Translations under genes and position numbers: made by a program
Origin: Gordonia sp. OPL2
Lineage (GTDB): Bacteria > Actinomycetota > Actinomycetes > Mycobacteriales > Mycobacteriaceae
NCBI RefSeq assembly: GCF_003797825.1
Contig: NZ_RKME01000004.1
Location: forward strand, 1-64,000
DNA length: 64,000 nucleotides
Direction of reading: 5' to 3'
Part shown: positions 16,988-25,234 of the stretch, in pieces
How the letters are laid out: each line of letters starts with the position of its first letter
Numbering within the stretch: the first letter of the stretch is position 1
Notes under the pieces: generated by a model
Databases searched by the model: none
Told to the model about the DNA's origin: nothing
Seen by the model: only the letters and a program-made list of their open reading frames with translations

Positions 16988-17140
16988 TCAGATCACCATC
17001 AGGACGATGAGGAGAACGATCAGGCCGACGATGCTGGCGGCCGTGCCGAGGCAGGCGGATCGGACGTCGTAGGTCGCACGCGGCGTACTCGGTCGAGGCC
17101 CGAGGGTCCGACGGAGATCGGAACTCGCATGCGTTGCCAT
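16988..17140 (-). CDS. small single-TM protein (hypothetical)
   Basis: A 50-residue reading frame from ATG 17140. The first 28 residues are polar and basic. The last 22 are strongly hydrophobic (GTAASIVGLIVLLIVLMVI), so it could be a tail-anchored membrane protein. Only a weak AAGGG lies upstream. It sits alone between the divergent sodA and msrA. A real but unrecognised small protein is plausible; codon content alone does not prove it. Confidence 0.4.
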   Translation of the reverse strand: MATHASSDLRRTLGPRPSTPRATYDVRSACLGTAASIVGLIVLLIVLMVI

Positions 17141-17164
17141 GGACACCCTTCGTCGTCGCTGAGT

Positions 17165-17181
17165 GCGGTCGTGACGACCGC
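17165..17181. other. 7-bp inverted repeat upstream of msrA and the small TM gene
   Basis: GCGGTCG and CGACCGC are separated by TGA. The repeat lies in the 189-bp divergent region and could be an operator or a 5'-leader hairpin. Its role is unknown. Confidence 0.3.
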
Positions 17182-17316
17182 GGGCTGGACTGCTGGACCG
17201 GCTGTGCCGCGTCGTGACGATTCTCGTGAGTGACAACCGTCACAACCTCGACGTGGGGGACATGATAGGCAGACTCCCGGAGATCCATCAACCCCGGGGA
17301 GGTCGGGGAGCGAGCG

Positions 17317-17322
17317 TACGAT
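17317..17322 (+). promoter_or_regulatory. -10 element for leaderless msrA transcript
   Basis: TACGAT lies 7 bases before the ATG at 17330, with no ribosome-binding sequence between. This spacing predicts a leaderless mRNA. Confidence 0.55.
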
Positions 17323-17329
17323 CGGTGCC

Positions 17330-18034
17330 ATGTCATGGCTTGACCAGCTTCTTTCCGGGCAATCCCACAAGCGTCGACTCGTCGACGCGGATCAGGCGCT
17401 CCCCGGTCGCGATGCCGCCGTGCCGGTGGCGGCCGAACACCTTCTGCTGCATCACCCGATGACCTGGACCGACGACCCGGCGGGTACCGGCATCGGTGAG
17501 TTCGACGGGAACCTGTCGGCTGTCGTCCTGGCGGGCGGGTGCTTCTGGGGTGTCGAGGAGATCTTCTGGCAGGTGCCCGGCGTCTACACGACGGCGGTCG
17601 GCTACGCAGGCGGCCACACGCCGAACCCGTCCTACGAGGAGGTCTGCACCGCACGGACCGGGCACACCGAGTCCGTGCTGGTCGTTTTCGACCCGGCGGT
17701 CATCGATCTCGAGGGCATCCTCACGATCTTCTGGGAGTCGCACGATCCGACGCAGGAGATGCGTCAGGGCAACGACGTGGGGACGCAGTACCGCTCGGCG
17801 ATCTACACGCTGACCGCCGACGATGCCGACCGCGCGCGGGCAACGGCGGAGACGTTCGGTGGTGTGGTCGCCGACGCCGGGCTCGGACCGATCACCACCG
17901 AGATCGCGCCGCTCGCCGACGCTGGCGCGGGTCGTTTCTACTATGCCGAGGACTATCACCAGCAGTACTTGGCCAAGAATCCGAACGGTTATCGCTGCCA
18001 CGCGTCCACCGGTCTGCACTATCCGGCCGCCTGA
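17330..18034 (+). CDS. msrA: peptide methionine (S)-S-oxide reductase MsrA
   Basis: 234 residues. It repairs oxidised methionine (the S-sulfoxide) in proteins using thioredoxin. The catalytic Cys71 is in GCFWG, followed by VGYAGG. A resolving cysteine is near the C-terminus (Cys223 in NGYRCHAST). [10 protein letters not shown] and [12 protein letters not shown] are family landmarks. The N-terminal 60 residues form the extended lead seen in actinobacterial MsrA proteins. It lies near sodA, which fits an oxidative-stress grouping. The next gene starts 3 bp after the stop. Confidence 0.97.
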   Translation: MSWLDQLLSGQSHKRRLVDADQALPGRDAAVPVAAEHLLLHHPMTWTDDPAGTGIGEFDGNLSAVVLAGGCFWGVEEIFWQVPGVYTTAVGYAGGHTPNPSYEEVCTARTGHTESVLVVFDPAVIDLEGILTIFWESHDPTQEMRQGNDVGTQYRSAIYTLTADDADRARATAETFGGVVADAGLGPITTEIAPLADAGAGRFYYAEDYHQQYLAKNPNGYRCHASTGLHYPAA

Positions 18035-18037
18035 GCG

Positions 18038-19123
18038 GTGGCCGCCCCGACCAGCCGCCGTCAGCTCACCACCGGCCAGTGGAACCGGACCCTCCTGCAC
18101 CGCCAGCATCTGCTCGAACGAGCCGACGAGGACGCCATCGACGTCCTCGATCGCTGTGTGGGACTACAGGCACAGGAGCCGAAGGCCCCGTTCTTCGGGC
18201 TGGCCTCGCGCGTGGCCGATTTCGACCCGGGTGAGCTCGACGCGCTGCTCATCGATCGCGAGGTCGTCCGGGTGGCGCTGCTGCGTTCGACCATCTTCCT
18301 GATCGACGCGGAGGACGCACGGTGGATACGACCGATCGCCCAGCCCCTGCTGGACACCGAGGTTGCCATCCACGAACGACGACTCACGCGCACCGCGGCC
18401 ACCGACATTCTCGCCGATGCGGCCGAATTACTCTCGGGCACAGCGATGTCCGGCGCAGATCTCGGTCGTGCGCTCGCGGCCCGCCACCCCGACGACAACC
18501 CGTCGACGATGGTTTCCGTCGCGCGGTGCGGCCTGCCGCTCGTCCAGATCCCACCCCGGGGGCTCTGGCAGGGGTCGGCCGCGCCGACCTATCAGCTCTT
18601 CGACGACTGGGTGGGTCCAGGTGAGCCGGCCGTCGTCGGCGACGAGGCGCGCAAGGAGCTGATCCGCCTCTACCTCAGGGGTTTCGGGCCGGCCACGGTG
18701 AAAGGCATCCAGAGTTGGGCCGGACTCACCCGGCTCGGGTCGCTGGTGGCGGAGATGGAAGCGGACTGGGAGCTCGCCGAACTCGCCGGACCCGACGGTG
18801 AGCGGCTCTTCGACCTCGAGGGCCTCGACATCATCGACGAGGACACCCCGGCACCGGTCCGGCTGCTCGCACCGTTCGACAACGTGCTTGTCGCACAGGC
18901 CGACCGACGTCGCATCGCCGACGACGACCGCTACCGGAGCCTGGCCACACCGAACGGCCGCTCGCCGGGCTTCGTGCTGCTCGACGGCCGCCTCGCCGGG
19001 AGCTGGCGGCTCGACGACGGCCGGGTGGTCACCGACCTGATGATCGACCCGCCACGTCGACAACGATCCGAACTGGCGGCCGAAGTCGAACGGCTACAAG
19101 CCTTCTGCGACACCGCACAGTGA
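18038..19123 (+). CDS. winged-helix DNA-binding domain protein (AlkZ/YcaQ-like, HTH_42)
   Basis: 361 residues starting at GTG 18038, three bases after msrA. It matches the HTH_42 (DUF1006) family, which is built of tandem winged-helix domains. Landmarks are LLERADEDAIDVLDRCVGLQAQEPKAP near the N-terminus, ALLRSTIFLIDAEDA, YLRGFGPATVKGIQSWAGLT in the middle and LLAPFDNVLVAQADRRRI late. Relatives include the glycosylases AlkZ and YcaQ that unhook DNA interstrand crosslinks. The QxQ catalytic motif of AlkZ is not clearly present, apart from GLQAQEP near residue 46. A DNA-repair glycosylase is possible but unproven. Confidence 0.8.
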   Translation: MAAPTSRRQLTTGQWNRTLLHRQHLLERADEDAIDVLDRCVGLQAQEPKAPFFGLASRVADFDPGELDALLIDREVVRVALLRSTIFLIDAEDARWIRPIAQPLLDTEVAIHERRLTRTAATDILADAAELLSGTAMSGADLGRALAARHPDDNPSTMVSVARCGLPLVQIPPRGLWQGSAAPTYQLFDDWVGPGEPAVVGDEARKELIRLYLRGFGPATVKGIQSWAGLTRLGSLVAEMEADWELAELAGPDGERLFDLEGLDIIDEDTPAPVRLLAPFDNVLVAQADRRRIADDDRYRSLATPNGRSPGFVLLDGRLAGSWRLDDGRVVTDLMIDPPRRQRSELAAEVERLQAFCDTAQ

Positions 19124-19137
19124 TCCCCGAGGGCCGG

Positions 19138-19896
19138 TCACCCGCCGGTCCGGGGATTGCGGTCGGTGATGCAGTACCGGCGACCCACCGGGTCGGCCAT
19201 CACGGTCCAGTTCGGCAGGCGCTCGACGACCCGCGCGCCCCAGTCCTCGTGCCGGACGACCTCGTCCTCGACGGCCGTCGCCGCCAGATCCAGGTGGCCG
19301 CGCGCGACCGGTGACGGGTCGGATTCGTCGTTGCGCTGCAGCAGGATTCCGATGGCGAGCGCCGGATCGCGGGCGATGCGCAGCAACTCCGGCCGGCTGG
19401 TCGCCTCGGTCGGGCGCCCCGTGAGCCGGGTCCAGAACGCGACCTCGCGGTCGAACTGGGAGTGCGGGACATCGATGCACACCTGATCGATGATGCTGAT
19501 CGTGTCACCGGGCCACCGGATCGGACGCGACCGTTCCGATTCCCCTTCCCAGGCCACGAGACAGAACACGAAGCCCGACGGCGACTCCAGCGTCAGGTAG
19601 GCGGGCCCGGCGGCATCACGGACCACCCTCGCGCCCAGCGAGATCGCCTCCCGCGCCGCGACGCCCGGGTCGTCGACGTGGAGGTCGATGTGGATGCCAC
19701 CCGGGCCGTCCTCGATGCGTTGCACCCGAAGATGCGGATCCCCGTTGAACGGCTCCAGTGAAGCGAATTCACGGTGGTCGCCGCGAGGTGGTGAGACCGT
19801 GCTGCCGGCGATCGCGCGCCAGAACGTCACCTCGGCGCCAAACTGGGCGGAGGGAAAATCCAGGAACGCCGTGAGCCATCGGATCCGCACGCGCAA
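19138..19896 (-). CDS. VOC (glyoxalase-fold) protein with two domains
   Basis: 252 residues forming two VOC modules. The first (about 1-118) has AFLDFPSAQFGAEVTFWRAI, then GGIHIDLHVDD, and ends in ESPSGFVFCLV. The second (about 130-250) repeats the pattern with IDVPHSQFDREVAFW, GHLDLAATAVEDEV and DPVGRRYCITDRNP. The metal-binding His/Glu set is incomplete in both, as in the Glyoxalase_6 subgroup that often binds small molecules rather than catalysing. The function is unknown. It is convergent with the winged-helix gene and divergent from the S49 peptidase. Confidence 0.8.
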   Translation of the reverse strand: MRVRIRWLTAFLDFPSAQFGAEVTFWRAIAGSTVSPPRGDHREFASLEPFNGDPHLRVQRIEDGPGGIHIDLHVDDPGVAAREAISLGARVVRDAAGPAYLTLESPSGFVFCLVAWEGESERSRPIRWPGDTISIIDQVCIDVPHSQFDREVAFWTRLTGRPTEATSRPELLRIARDPALAIGILLQRNDESDPSPVARGHLDLAATAVEDEVVRHEDWGARVVERLPNWTVMADPVGRRYCITDRNPRTGG

Positions 19897-19930
19897 AGTC
19901 TAGAGTCCCGGGCGTCGCGAATGCGGCCAC

Positions 19931-19936
19931 TAGACT
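19931..19936 (+). promoter_or_regulatory. -10 element for leaderless S49 peptidase transcript
   Basis: TAGACT is 6 bases before the ATG at 19943, with no ribosome site. A leaderless mRNA is predicted. Confidence 0.55.
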
Positions 19937-19942
19937 CGTCCC

Positions 19943-20815
19943 ATGACAAGTGGACCGTGGACAAAGGTGACCGAGCGGGTGTCTCGGTCGCGGGCGGATC
20001 GGGTGGCCGTGGTCCGCCTCGACGGTCCGATCGGGATGAGCGGCATGGGTCGTCCGGGTATCACCACCGACTCCGTGGAGCCCGTCCTGAAACGGGCCTT
20101 CGGTACCGAGCACGTGAAAGCCGTGGTCGTCGTCATCAACTCACCGGGTGGTTCGCCGGCGCAGTCGGAGTACATCGCCGAGCGGATCCGTCAGCTGTCG
20201 GCCGAGAAGGGTGTCCCGGTGCTCGCGTTCTGCGAGGACGTCGCCGCGTCGGGCGGTTACTGGATCGCCTGTGCCGCGGACGAGATCTTCGCCGCGCACA
20301 CCTCGATGATCGGGTCCATCGGGGTGGTGTCGTCGGGGTTCGGCCTGTCGGATGTCCTGACCCGGTTCGGCGTCGAACGGCGCCTGTACACCTCGGGCTC
20401 GAACAAGGCCCGCCTCGACACGTTCTCCCCCGAGCGGCCCGAGGATGTCGAGTGGCTGCAGACGCTGCAGTCGCATCTGCACGAGGCCTTCATCGGCTGG
20501 GTCCGCCAACGTCGCGGGAAGAAGTTGAACGCCCCCGACGACGAGCTCTTCAGCGGAGACGTCTGGGTCGGGAACCGAGCACTCGAGGTCGGCCTGGTCG
20601 ACGCGATCGGGGTCATGCGGTCGGTCGTCGCCGAACGCTATCCCGACGCCGAGATCACGATGATCGACACACCGAAGCCGCTTCTCGCACGTCTCGTCGG
20701 TGGTCCGCTGGGTGCGCACACCACCGCCCAGGTCGGCATCGAGGGGATCGTCGAGCGTGTGGTGAGTGGCGTCGTCTCCGCACTCGATCGCGGAGTGGTC
20801 ACGCACCTGCGGTGA
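19943..20815 (+). CDS. S49-family (SppA-like) serine peptidase
   Basis: 290 residues with a single S49 domain, the size of short SppA/SohB-like enzymes. The dyad is probably S103 in AASGGYWIAC and K155 in SGSNKARLDTF. INSPGG at 65-70 is the family oxyanion region. There is no clear N-terminal TM helix, so unlike classical SppA it may act in the cytoplasm or at the membrane surface. The C-terminal 60 residues are helical. Its likely role is degrading signal peptides or small membrane peptides; the substrate is unknown. Confidence 0.85.
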   Translation: MTSGPWTKVTERVSRSRADRVAVVRLDGPIGMSGMGRPGITTDSVEPVLKRAFGTEHVKAVVVVINSPGGSPAQSEYIAERIRQLSAEKGVPVLAFCEDVAASGGYWIACAADEIFAAHTSMIGSIGVVSSGFGLSDVLTRFGVERRLYTSGSNKARLDTFSPERPEDVEWLQTLQSHLHEAFIGWVRQRRGKKLNAPDDELFSGDVWVGNRALEVGLVDAIGVMRSVVAERYPDAEITMIDTPKPLLARLVGGPLGAHTTAQVGIEGIVERVVSGVVSALDRGVVTHLR

Positions 20816-21246
20816 CACGTCATCCGACCGGGTGACAGTCGCCTCGGCACGCAGGTGTGCACAGTTCTCCCCAAGTTCTCCACAGGCGTTGTGAGGATCG
20901 AGAAAATCCTTTGTCTGTGAGGTGCATCTGCACTGTTCTGAATTCTCTGCGCCGCTGGTCAACCAGATCGGTGACGCTGGTCACAGGCCCTGTGAGGGCC
21001 ATCACAGGAAACATACCGCGACGTGCGGAGTTGTCCACATTATCCACAGTCTCATCCACAGCTTGAGGTGGAGAATGCACACCCGGTGTCCGGTTGGCAA
21101 ATCGCCATGTGGATAGTTATATGCAGGTCGTCATAGTGCTCGATCGGGTCCGGATGCGGTGTCAATTCGGCGGCGGCCCGAGTTCTGCTCATGCGGGTTG
21201 TACACAGCGCGCGCCGTCGCCCACCGGCCTGTGCCACCATGGATTC
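20816..21246. other. 431-bp gene-free region with a DnaA-box cluster
   Basis: The longest gene-free stretch of the window, and visibly richer in A+T than its surroundings. Five DnaA-box-like 9-mers lie at 20876-20884 (TTCTCCACA), 21031-21039 (TTGTCCACA), 21040-21048 (TTATCCACA), 21052-21060 (TCATCCACA) and, reversed, 21108-21116 (CTATCCACA). The middle two are exact matches to the actinobacterial and E. coli consensus and directly abut. No dnaA or dnaN gene is present, so this is not the normal oriC. A DnaA-titrating or DnaA-regulating locus is the best reading. No RNA gene was recognised here. Confidence 0.6.
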
Positions 21247-21585
21247 GTGAGCATGGGCGACATTCGGCAGGTACCGGTGACGGAACTTCCGGACGACTTC
21301 ACCGAGGAGACGGGTCGGGTCCTGCTCGACGTCCGCGAGGACGATGAGTGGGCCAACGGACACGTGCGGGGAGCGCTGCACATCCCGCTGGGGGACGTGC
21401 CGGCACGGATCGAGGAGCTCGACCTCGATGCCGAGCTCCTGGTCGTCTGTCATTCGAGCGGACGCTCGATGCGGGTCCTGCAATACCTCGATCAGCTCGG
21501 CTACGAGGGCAGCTGTGTGCGCGGCGGGATGCTCGCCTGGCTCGAACAGGGCAAGCCGGTCGAGACCGGGAGTACCGGCTCCTGA
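21247..21585 (+). CDS. rhodanese-like domain protein
   Basis: A single rhodanese domain of about 112 residues. The active-site loop has Cys68 in CHSSGRS, the catalytic shape for sulfur transfer. DVREDDEWANGHVRGALHIPL is the standard first motif, and GGMLAWLEQGKPV the C-terminal one. The frame is open further upstream, but the domain begins at GTG 21247 (ATG 21253 is the alternative). It immediately follows the DnaA-box region, so its promoter may lie among those sites. Its stop overlaps the next start. Confidence 0.88.
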   Translation: MSMGDIRQVPVTELPDDFTEETGRVLLDVREDDEWANGHVRGALHIPLGDVPARIEELDLDAELLVVCHSSGRSMRVLQYLDQLGYEGSCVRGGMLAWLEQGKPVETGSTGS

Positions 21586-22658
21586 TGATCGACCTCTGTC
21601 CGAGGTGTCGAATCCAGGCGCCACATCGCGCAGGACGCGAGCAGTGTCCGCGATGCGGTGGACCGCTGCGGGTGCTGGACTCCGACCTGTTGGGCCAGGA
21701 CCCGGCGACCGTGCCCGACCGGCCGTCGGTCGCCGCGGATCCGCACGCCTCTGGACCCGCGCGCACCCACTCCACGCCGACGCAACCGGGTCCGACGCAA
21801 GCACGGCCCTCGACACCGCCGGTCGGTGGACCGCGCAGCGCCCGGCTGTATCGGAGCCGGCACGTCCGCTGGATCGCGCGCCGTCCGCCCGAGGCCATCC
21901 CGGCCCGTCGGCCGTTCGTCGTCGGCGGACCGCGTCCGATCCCGCGATACGTCTACATCCCGCAGTGGGGTCTGCGCGATGCCCCCGTCGAGGCGGATGG
22001 TGACCAGCGCACTCGCGGCGAGATCCTGGCGGCGGCCGTGACGCAGGCGCTGCATCTGTTGGCCGGCGCGCTGGGATTCGCGGCGGTTGCGCACCTGGCG
22101 CGCTACATCCTGCTGGTGGTGAACCGATCGACGCCCGTGCCCGGATGGCTCGACGGATTCACCTGGGTGCTGGTCGTGTTCGCCGGGCTCCTCTCGCTCG
22201 GTGCCTATGTGTACACGACGGTGATCGTCACGCGATGGACCATCGTCACCCGCGCCGACGCTTATGGGCGTCACCACCTGCGGGATCCGCGGCCGCGCTG
22301 GCAGATCGCGTTGCTGGCCGCGACACCGTTGGTCAACGTCGTCGGTGCCGCCCTCCTGCTGCACGAGGCGGCGGTGCAGCGCGACGACCTCGATCCGGTT
22401 CGGACGCGTCGTCGGCTCACCCGGATGTGGGTGGCGTGGGCGATCGTCAACGTGCTCGCGGTGCTCGCGCTGGTGACCCGACTGGTCGCCACGATGTCCG
22501 GTTCCATCCAGACCGGCGCCAACGGGCTGGCGGCCGTCGTGATCAGCTCTGCGTGTTCCGCTGTGTTCGCGTACTGGCTGGCCGGACGGCTCACGGCAGC
22601 CTTCGGTGCTGCCGTCGAGGAGCCAGTACCGTCACGGCGATGGGTGGCGGTCGCATGA
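21585..22658 (+). CDS. zinc-ribbon DUF4328 membrane protein
   Basis: 357 residues. The N-terminus has two CPxC pairs (CPRC near 5-8 and CPRC near 24-27), a zinc ribbon. A proline-rich linker reaches to about residue 110. Then come six or seven TM segments that match the DUF4328 family, including a conserved PRWQIALLAATPLVNVVGA. Such proteins have unknown function. The ATG overlaps the TGA of the rhodanese gene by one base, so the two are coupled and co-expressed. Confidence 0.8.
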   Translation: MIDLCPRCRIQAPHRAGREQCPRCGGPLRVLDSDLLGQDPATVPDRPSVAADPHASGPARTHSTPTQPGPTQARPSTPPVGGPRSARLYRSRHVRWIARRPPEAIPARRPFVVGGPRPIPRYVYIPQWGLRDAPVEADGDQRTRGEILAAAVTQALHLLAGALGFAAVAHLARYILLVVNRSTPVPGWLDGFTWVLVVFAGLLSLGAYVYTTVIVTRWTIVTRADAYGRHHLRDPRPRWQIALLAATPLVNVVGAALLLHEAAVQRDDLDPVRTRRRLTRMWVAWAIVNVLAVLALVTRLVATMSGSIQTGANGLAAVVISSACSAVFAYWLAGRLTAAFGAAVEEPVPSRRWVAVA

Positions 22659-22671
22659 CGGGATCTGGGGC

Positions 22672-23463
22672 ATGACGGGGATCGAGGACGTCTCGCGCTC
22701 GGGCAAACCGGCGGTGGTCGCCCACCGCGGCGCCTCCGAGGAGATGCCGGAACACACACTCGGCGCCTACGAGCTGGCGTTGGCCGGCGGGGCCGACGGG
22801 CTCGAATGCGATGTGCGCCTGACGAGCGATCACGAACTCGTCTGCATCCACGACCGCACCATCGACCGGACCTCCGACGGCACCGGGATCGTCAGCGAGA
22901 TGTCGTTGGCGGAGCTGCGCGACCTGGACTTCGGCAGCTGGCATCCGTCCGGGAAACCGGCATCAGTGCTGACGCTGCGCGAATTGCTGACCCTGACCCT
23001 CGACTGGCGGCGCCCGGTGCGGCTCTTCGTCGAGACGAAACATCCTGTGCGCTACGGCAGTCTGGTGGAGCAGAAGCTCCTCGGTCTGTTGCAGGAGTTC
23101 GGTGTCGCGAGCCCGCCGTCGGCGGATCACAGTCGCGCCGTGGTGATCTCGTTCTCGTCGGCCGGAGTGTGGCGGATCCGGCGGCATGCGCCGATGCTGC
23201 CCACGATCCTTCTGGGCGACACCGCACGTGTCCTGGGCGGCAGTGCTGCCACCGCCGTCGGGGCCACCGGTATCGGTCCGTCCATCGACACCCTCCGCCA
23301 TTACCCGGACCTCGTCGATCGGGCCGCCGCAGCGGGGCGGGTGACCTACTGCTGGACGGTCGACGAACTCGTGGACGTGCAGCTGTGCGCCGACCTGGGC
23401 GTGCGATGGCTGGCGACGAACCGTCCCGCCAAGGTGCGGGATTGGCTCGTCACCGTCGACTGA
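22672..23463 (+). CDS. glpQ1: glycerophosphodiester phosphodiesterase
   Basis: 263 residues forming a TIM-barrel GDPD. HRGASEEMPEHT (18-29) gives the first catalytic His and GLECDVRLTSDHELVCIHD the Glu/Asp metal ligands plus the second His. The family's later FVETKHP motif is present. It hydrolyses deacylated phospholipids (glycerophosphodiesters) to glycerol-3-phosphate and an alcohol. There is no signal peptide, so it acts in the cytoplasm. Its place near bfrB matches Rv3842c (glpQ1) next to Rv3841 (bfrB) in M. tuberculosis, which supports orthology. The ATG at 22672 is chosen because homology starts there. Confidence 0.9.
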   Translation: MTGIEDVSRSGKPAVVAHRGASEEMPEHTLGAYELALAGGADGLECDVRLTSDHELVCIHDRTIDRTSDGTGIVSEMSLAELRDLDFGSWHPSGKPASVLTLRELLTLTLDWRRPVRLFVETKHPVRYGSLVEQKLLGLLQEFGVASPPSADHSRAVVISFSSAGVWRIRRHAPMLPTILLGDTARVLGGSAATAVGATGIGPSIDTLRHYPDLVDRAAAAGRVTYCWTVDELVDVQLCADLGVRWLATNRPAKVRDWLVTVD

Positions 23464-23535
23464 CCTCTCGCTGCCGCCCCGCTTGCGGCCCCGACCTCTG
23501 GCCGACGGCACAGACCGTCGTGAGAGGGTGGACCC

Positions 23536-24522
23536 ATGGCGAAGAAGAGCAAACGAGGCAGTGGTCCGCGGCCGGGGAGCAACCGGGCCGAGCGGGTGGC
23601 GGCACGCAAGGAGCGTCAGCTCGCCGCAATGGCGCCGCCGCCTCGCCCGTTCGCCGGCCTCGCCGCGGAATGCGATCTGGTCGCGTTGCGCGCCTTCGTC
23701 GCGTCGGCCACGGCCACACCCGCTCTCATCGAGCCCGGCGCTGCCGAGCCGACTCTCACCTCCGCGGTACCCGGTGACACACCGGCGCCTGCGGCCGCAC
23801 GCGCGGACGGAACGCGCAATGACATCGTGCTCGCGACGATCCTGCCGGGTGCGGTGCGCGCGATCGTGCGAGATGCGGCGAACGGCCCCGAGGGCGTCGT
23901 CGCGGTGCAGACGGATCCGGACCCCGACGATGCGGCCGGCGAGATCGCCGACGCGCTCAGGTGGGCCTCCCACGCCGCGTCCGGCGACGAGTACGAGCCC
24001 GGTGACACCGAGGTGGTACTGACCGACGTGCTCGTCGCCGATGCCGATCTCGACCTCGTCGTCCACGACGACTTCGCCTGGTGGTTCCCGCCGGGATCCG
24101 ATGTGCCGCCGGAGATCGCGGACATGCTGGCGCGTGCGAACGACTCGATCATGCCGACGGCACGCCTGACCCCGAAGAGCGGAACGGGCGCCCCCTGGTG
24201 GGTCGACGCGGGCGAGCGGGCCCACTTGCGTTGGGTACGACCGGAATCCGAGGACGGCCTGATGACCGCCCTGGCCCGCCTGCACGCCGCGGGACGGCTG
24301 ACGCTCGGCGAGGGTTCACGATTCGCCGGGTCGTTCCGTACCCACGGGCTGCTGGTCCCGGTGTTCGATCTCGACAACGAGTTGCACCACGAGGAGTGGT
24401 ATCCCGGGCTCGATCAGTTCGACGAGTGGCTCACCGAGGCGCTGTCGGTGACCGCCGACCTGACCAGCAGCGAACGTCGCTCGCGCGACGGCATCCGCGG
24501 CAGGCAGGTCACCCTGCGCTGA
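23536..24522 (+). CDS. DUF5926-like conserved actinobacterial protein
   Basis: 328 residues, cytoplasmic. It starts with a basic, SEC-C-flanking-like tail (MAKKSKRGSGPRPGSNRAER) and continues as an acidic, Asp/Ala-rich domain. Conserved-looking elements are ECDLVALRAFV, the aromatic patch DDFAWWFPPGSDVPPE and LLVPVFDLDNELHHEEWYPGLDQF. It fits the DUF5926 family, which is widespread in actinobacteria and has no known role. The first ATG gives the expected start. Its stop is 24 bp from the end of the convergent ferritin gene. Confidence 0.75.
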   Translation: MAKKSKRGSGPRPGSNRAERVAARKERQLAAMAPPPRPFAGLAAECDLVALRAFVASATATPALIEPGAAEPTLTSAVPGDTPAPAAARADGTRNDIVLATILPGAVRAIVRDAANGPEGVVAVQTDPDPDDAAGEIADALRWASHAASGDEYEPGDTEVVLTDVLVADADLDLVVHDDFAWWFPPGSDVPPEIADMLARANDSIMPTARLTPKSGTGAPWWVDAGERAHLRWVRPESEDGLMTALARLHAAGRLTLGEGSRFAGSFRTHGLLVPVFDLDNELHHEEWYPGLDQFDEWLTEALSVTADLTSSERRSRDGIRGRQVTLR

Positions 24523-24546
24523 CGCCGTCGGCGAGCCGGCGCGCTG

Positions 24547-25104
24547 CTACAGGTTGCCACCCGCGGCGGCCGGCGGCGTCGCGGCTGCCGCCTTCGACAC
24601 ATTGACCTCGCGCTCGACGAAGTTCTCCAGATCGAACAGGTTGCCCTGTGCGCGCTCGGCGATCGTCTGCAGGGTGGTCATCGTCGCGACTTCCTCGACC
24701 TGCTCGGCCAGGAACCACTGCATGAACTGCTCGCCGAGGTAGTCGCCGCCGTCGCGGGCGGCGCGGGCCAGGTCGACGATCTGCTCGGTGACGGTCTTCT
24801 CCTGCGCGAGGGCGAGCTCGATCGGCGCCCGATAGTCCTCGAACTCGGTCCGGGGAGCCGCGACGCCGGGGATCTCGACCTCGATGTCGCGATCGAGGAA
24901 GTACTGCACGATCATCATCGCGTGGTTGCGTTCCTCGACCGCCTGCGCATAGAAGTGCTTGGCGAGCTGAGGCATGTCGTGGCTGTCGTAGTAGAAGGCC
25001 ACGGCGATGTACTGCTGCGAGGCGGCGAACTCGTTGCCGATCTGGTCCAGCAGCAACTTGTGGAAGACGGAATGGTCGGTCGTGTGGTCACTGATTGCTG
25101 TCAT
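24547..25104 (-). CDS. bfrB: ferritin BfrB (iron storage)
   Basis: 185 residues, a four-helix ferritin closely resembling mycobacterial BfrB. The ferroxidase site residues lie in LLDQIGNEFAASQQYIAVAFYYDS (Glu), QAVEERNHAMM (Glu, Glu, His) and EQFMQWFLAEQVEEVA (Gln, Glu). It oxidises and stores iron in a 24-subunit cage. The C-terminal Ala/Pro tail matches the flexible BfrB tail. The frame has upstream starts, but ATG 25104 matches the family length. Tandem 15-bp repeats upstream look like degenerate iron boxes, consistent with IdeR activation of bfrB in mycobacteria. Confidence 0.95.
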   Translation of the reverse strand: MTAISDHTTDHSVFHKLLLDQIGNEFAASQQYIAVAFYYDSHDMPQLAKHFYAQAVEERNHAMMIVQYFLDRDIEVEIPGVAAPRTEFEDYRAPIELALAQEKTVTEQIVDLARAARDGGDYLGEQFMQWFLAEQVEEVATMTTLQTIAERAQGNLFDLENFVEREVNVSKAAAATPPAAAGGNL

Positions 25105-25146
25105 GCGGCCCATCGTAAGGACGCGGAAAACGGCGAATTCACTCAG

Positions 25147-25191
25147 TTGAACCTTACTGAGTTGGTCCTTACTGAGTTGAGCCTCACCGTA
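25147..25191 (-). repeat. three tandem 15-bp repeats upstream of bfrB, iron-box-like
   Basis: Units at 25147-25161, 25162-25176 and 25177-25191 follow the pattern TTGNNCCTTACTGAG; the third is degenerate. ACTCAGT at 25141-25147 pairs with ACTGAGT at 25156-25162. They lie 43-87 bp before the bfrB start, where mycobacterial bfrB has tandem IdeR sites. Single units match the iron-box consensus only partly, so IdeR binding is inference. Confidence 0.5.
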
Positions 25192-25210
25192 TTTCGGCTC
25201 CGGGGTGAGG
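25182..25210. other. 7-bp inverted repeat at the bfrB/LCP boundary
   Basis: CCTCACC (25182-25188) and GGTGAGG (25204-25210) enclose 15 bases, just after the stop of the LCP gene. It could help terminate LCP transcription or belong to the bfrB control region. Confidence 0.3.
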
Positions 25211-25234
25211 CGCACGTCACGCCGAACGGGACGA

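Noticed and set aside
20820..21080. An 86-residue minus-strand reading frame in the DnaA-box region
   Set aside because: Its codons lack the G/C-third-position bias, it has no ribosome site and it covers the DnaA boxes, so it is probably not coding.
20816..21246. A chromosomal replication origin (oriC)
   Set aside because: DnaA boxes are present, but dnaA, dnaN and the other genes that flank oriC in actinobacteria are not in the window.
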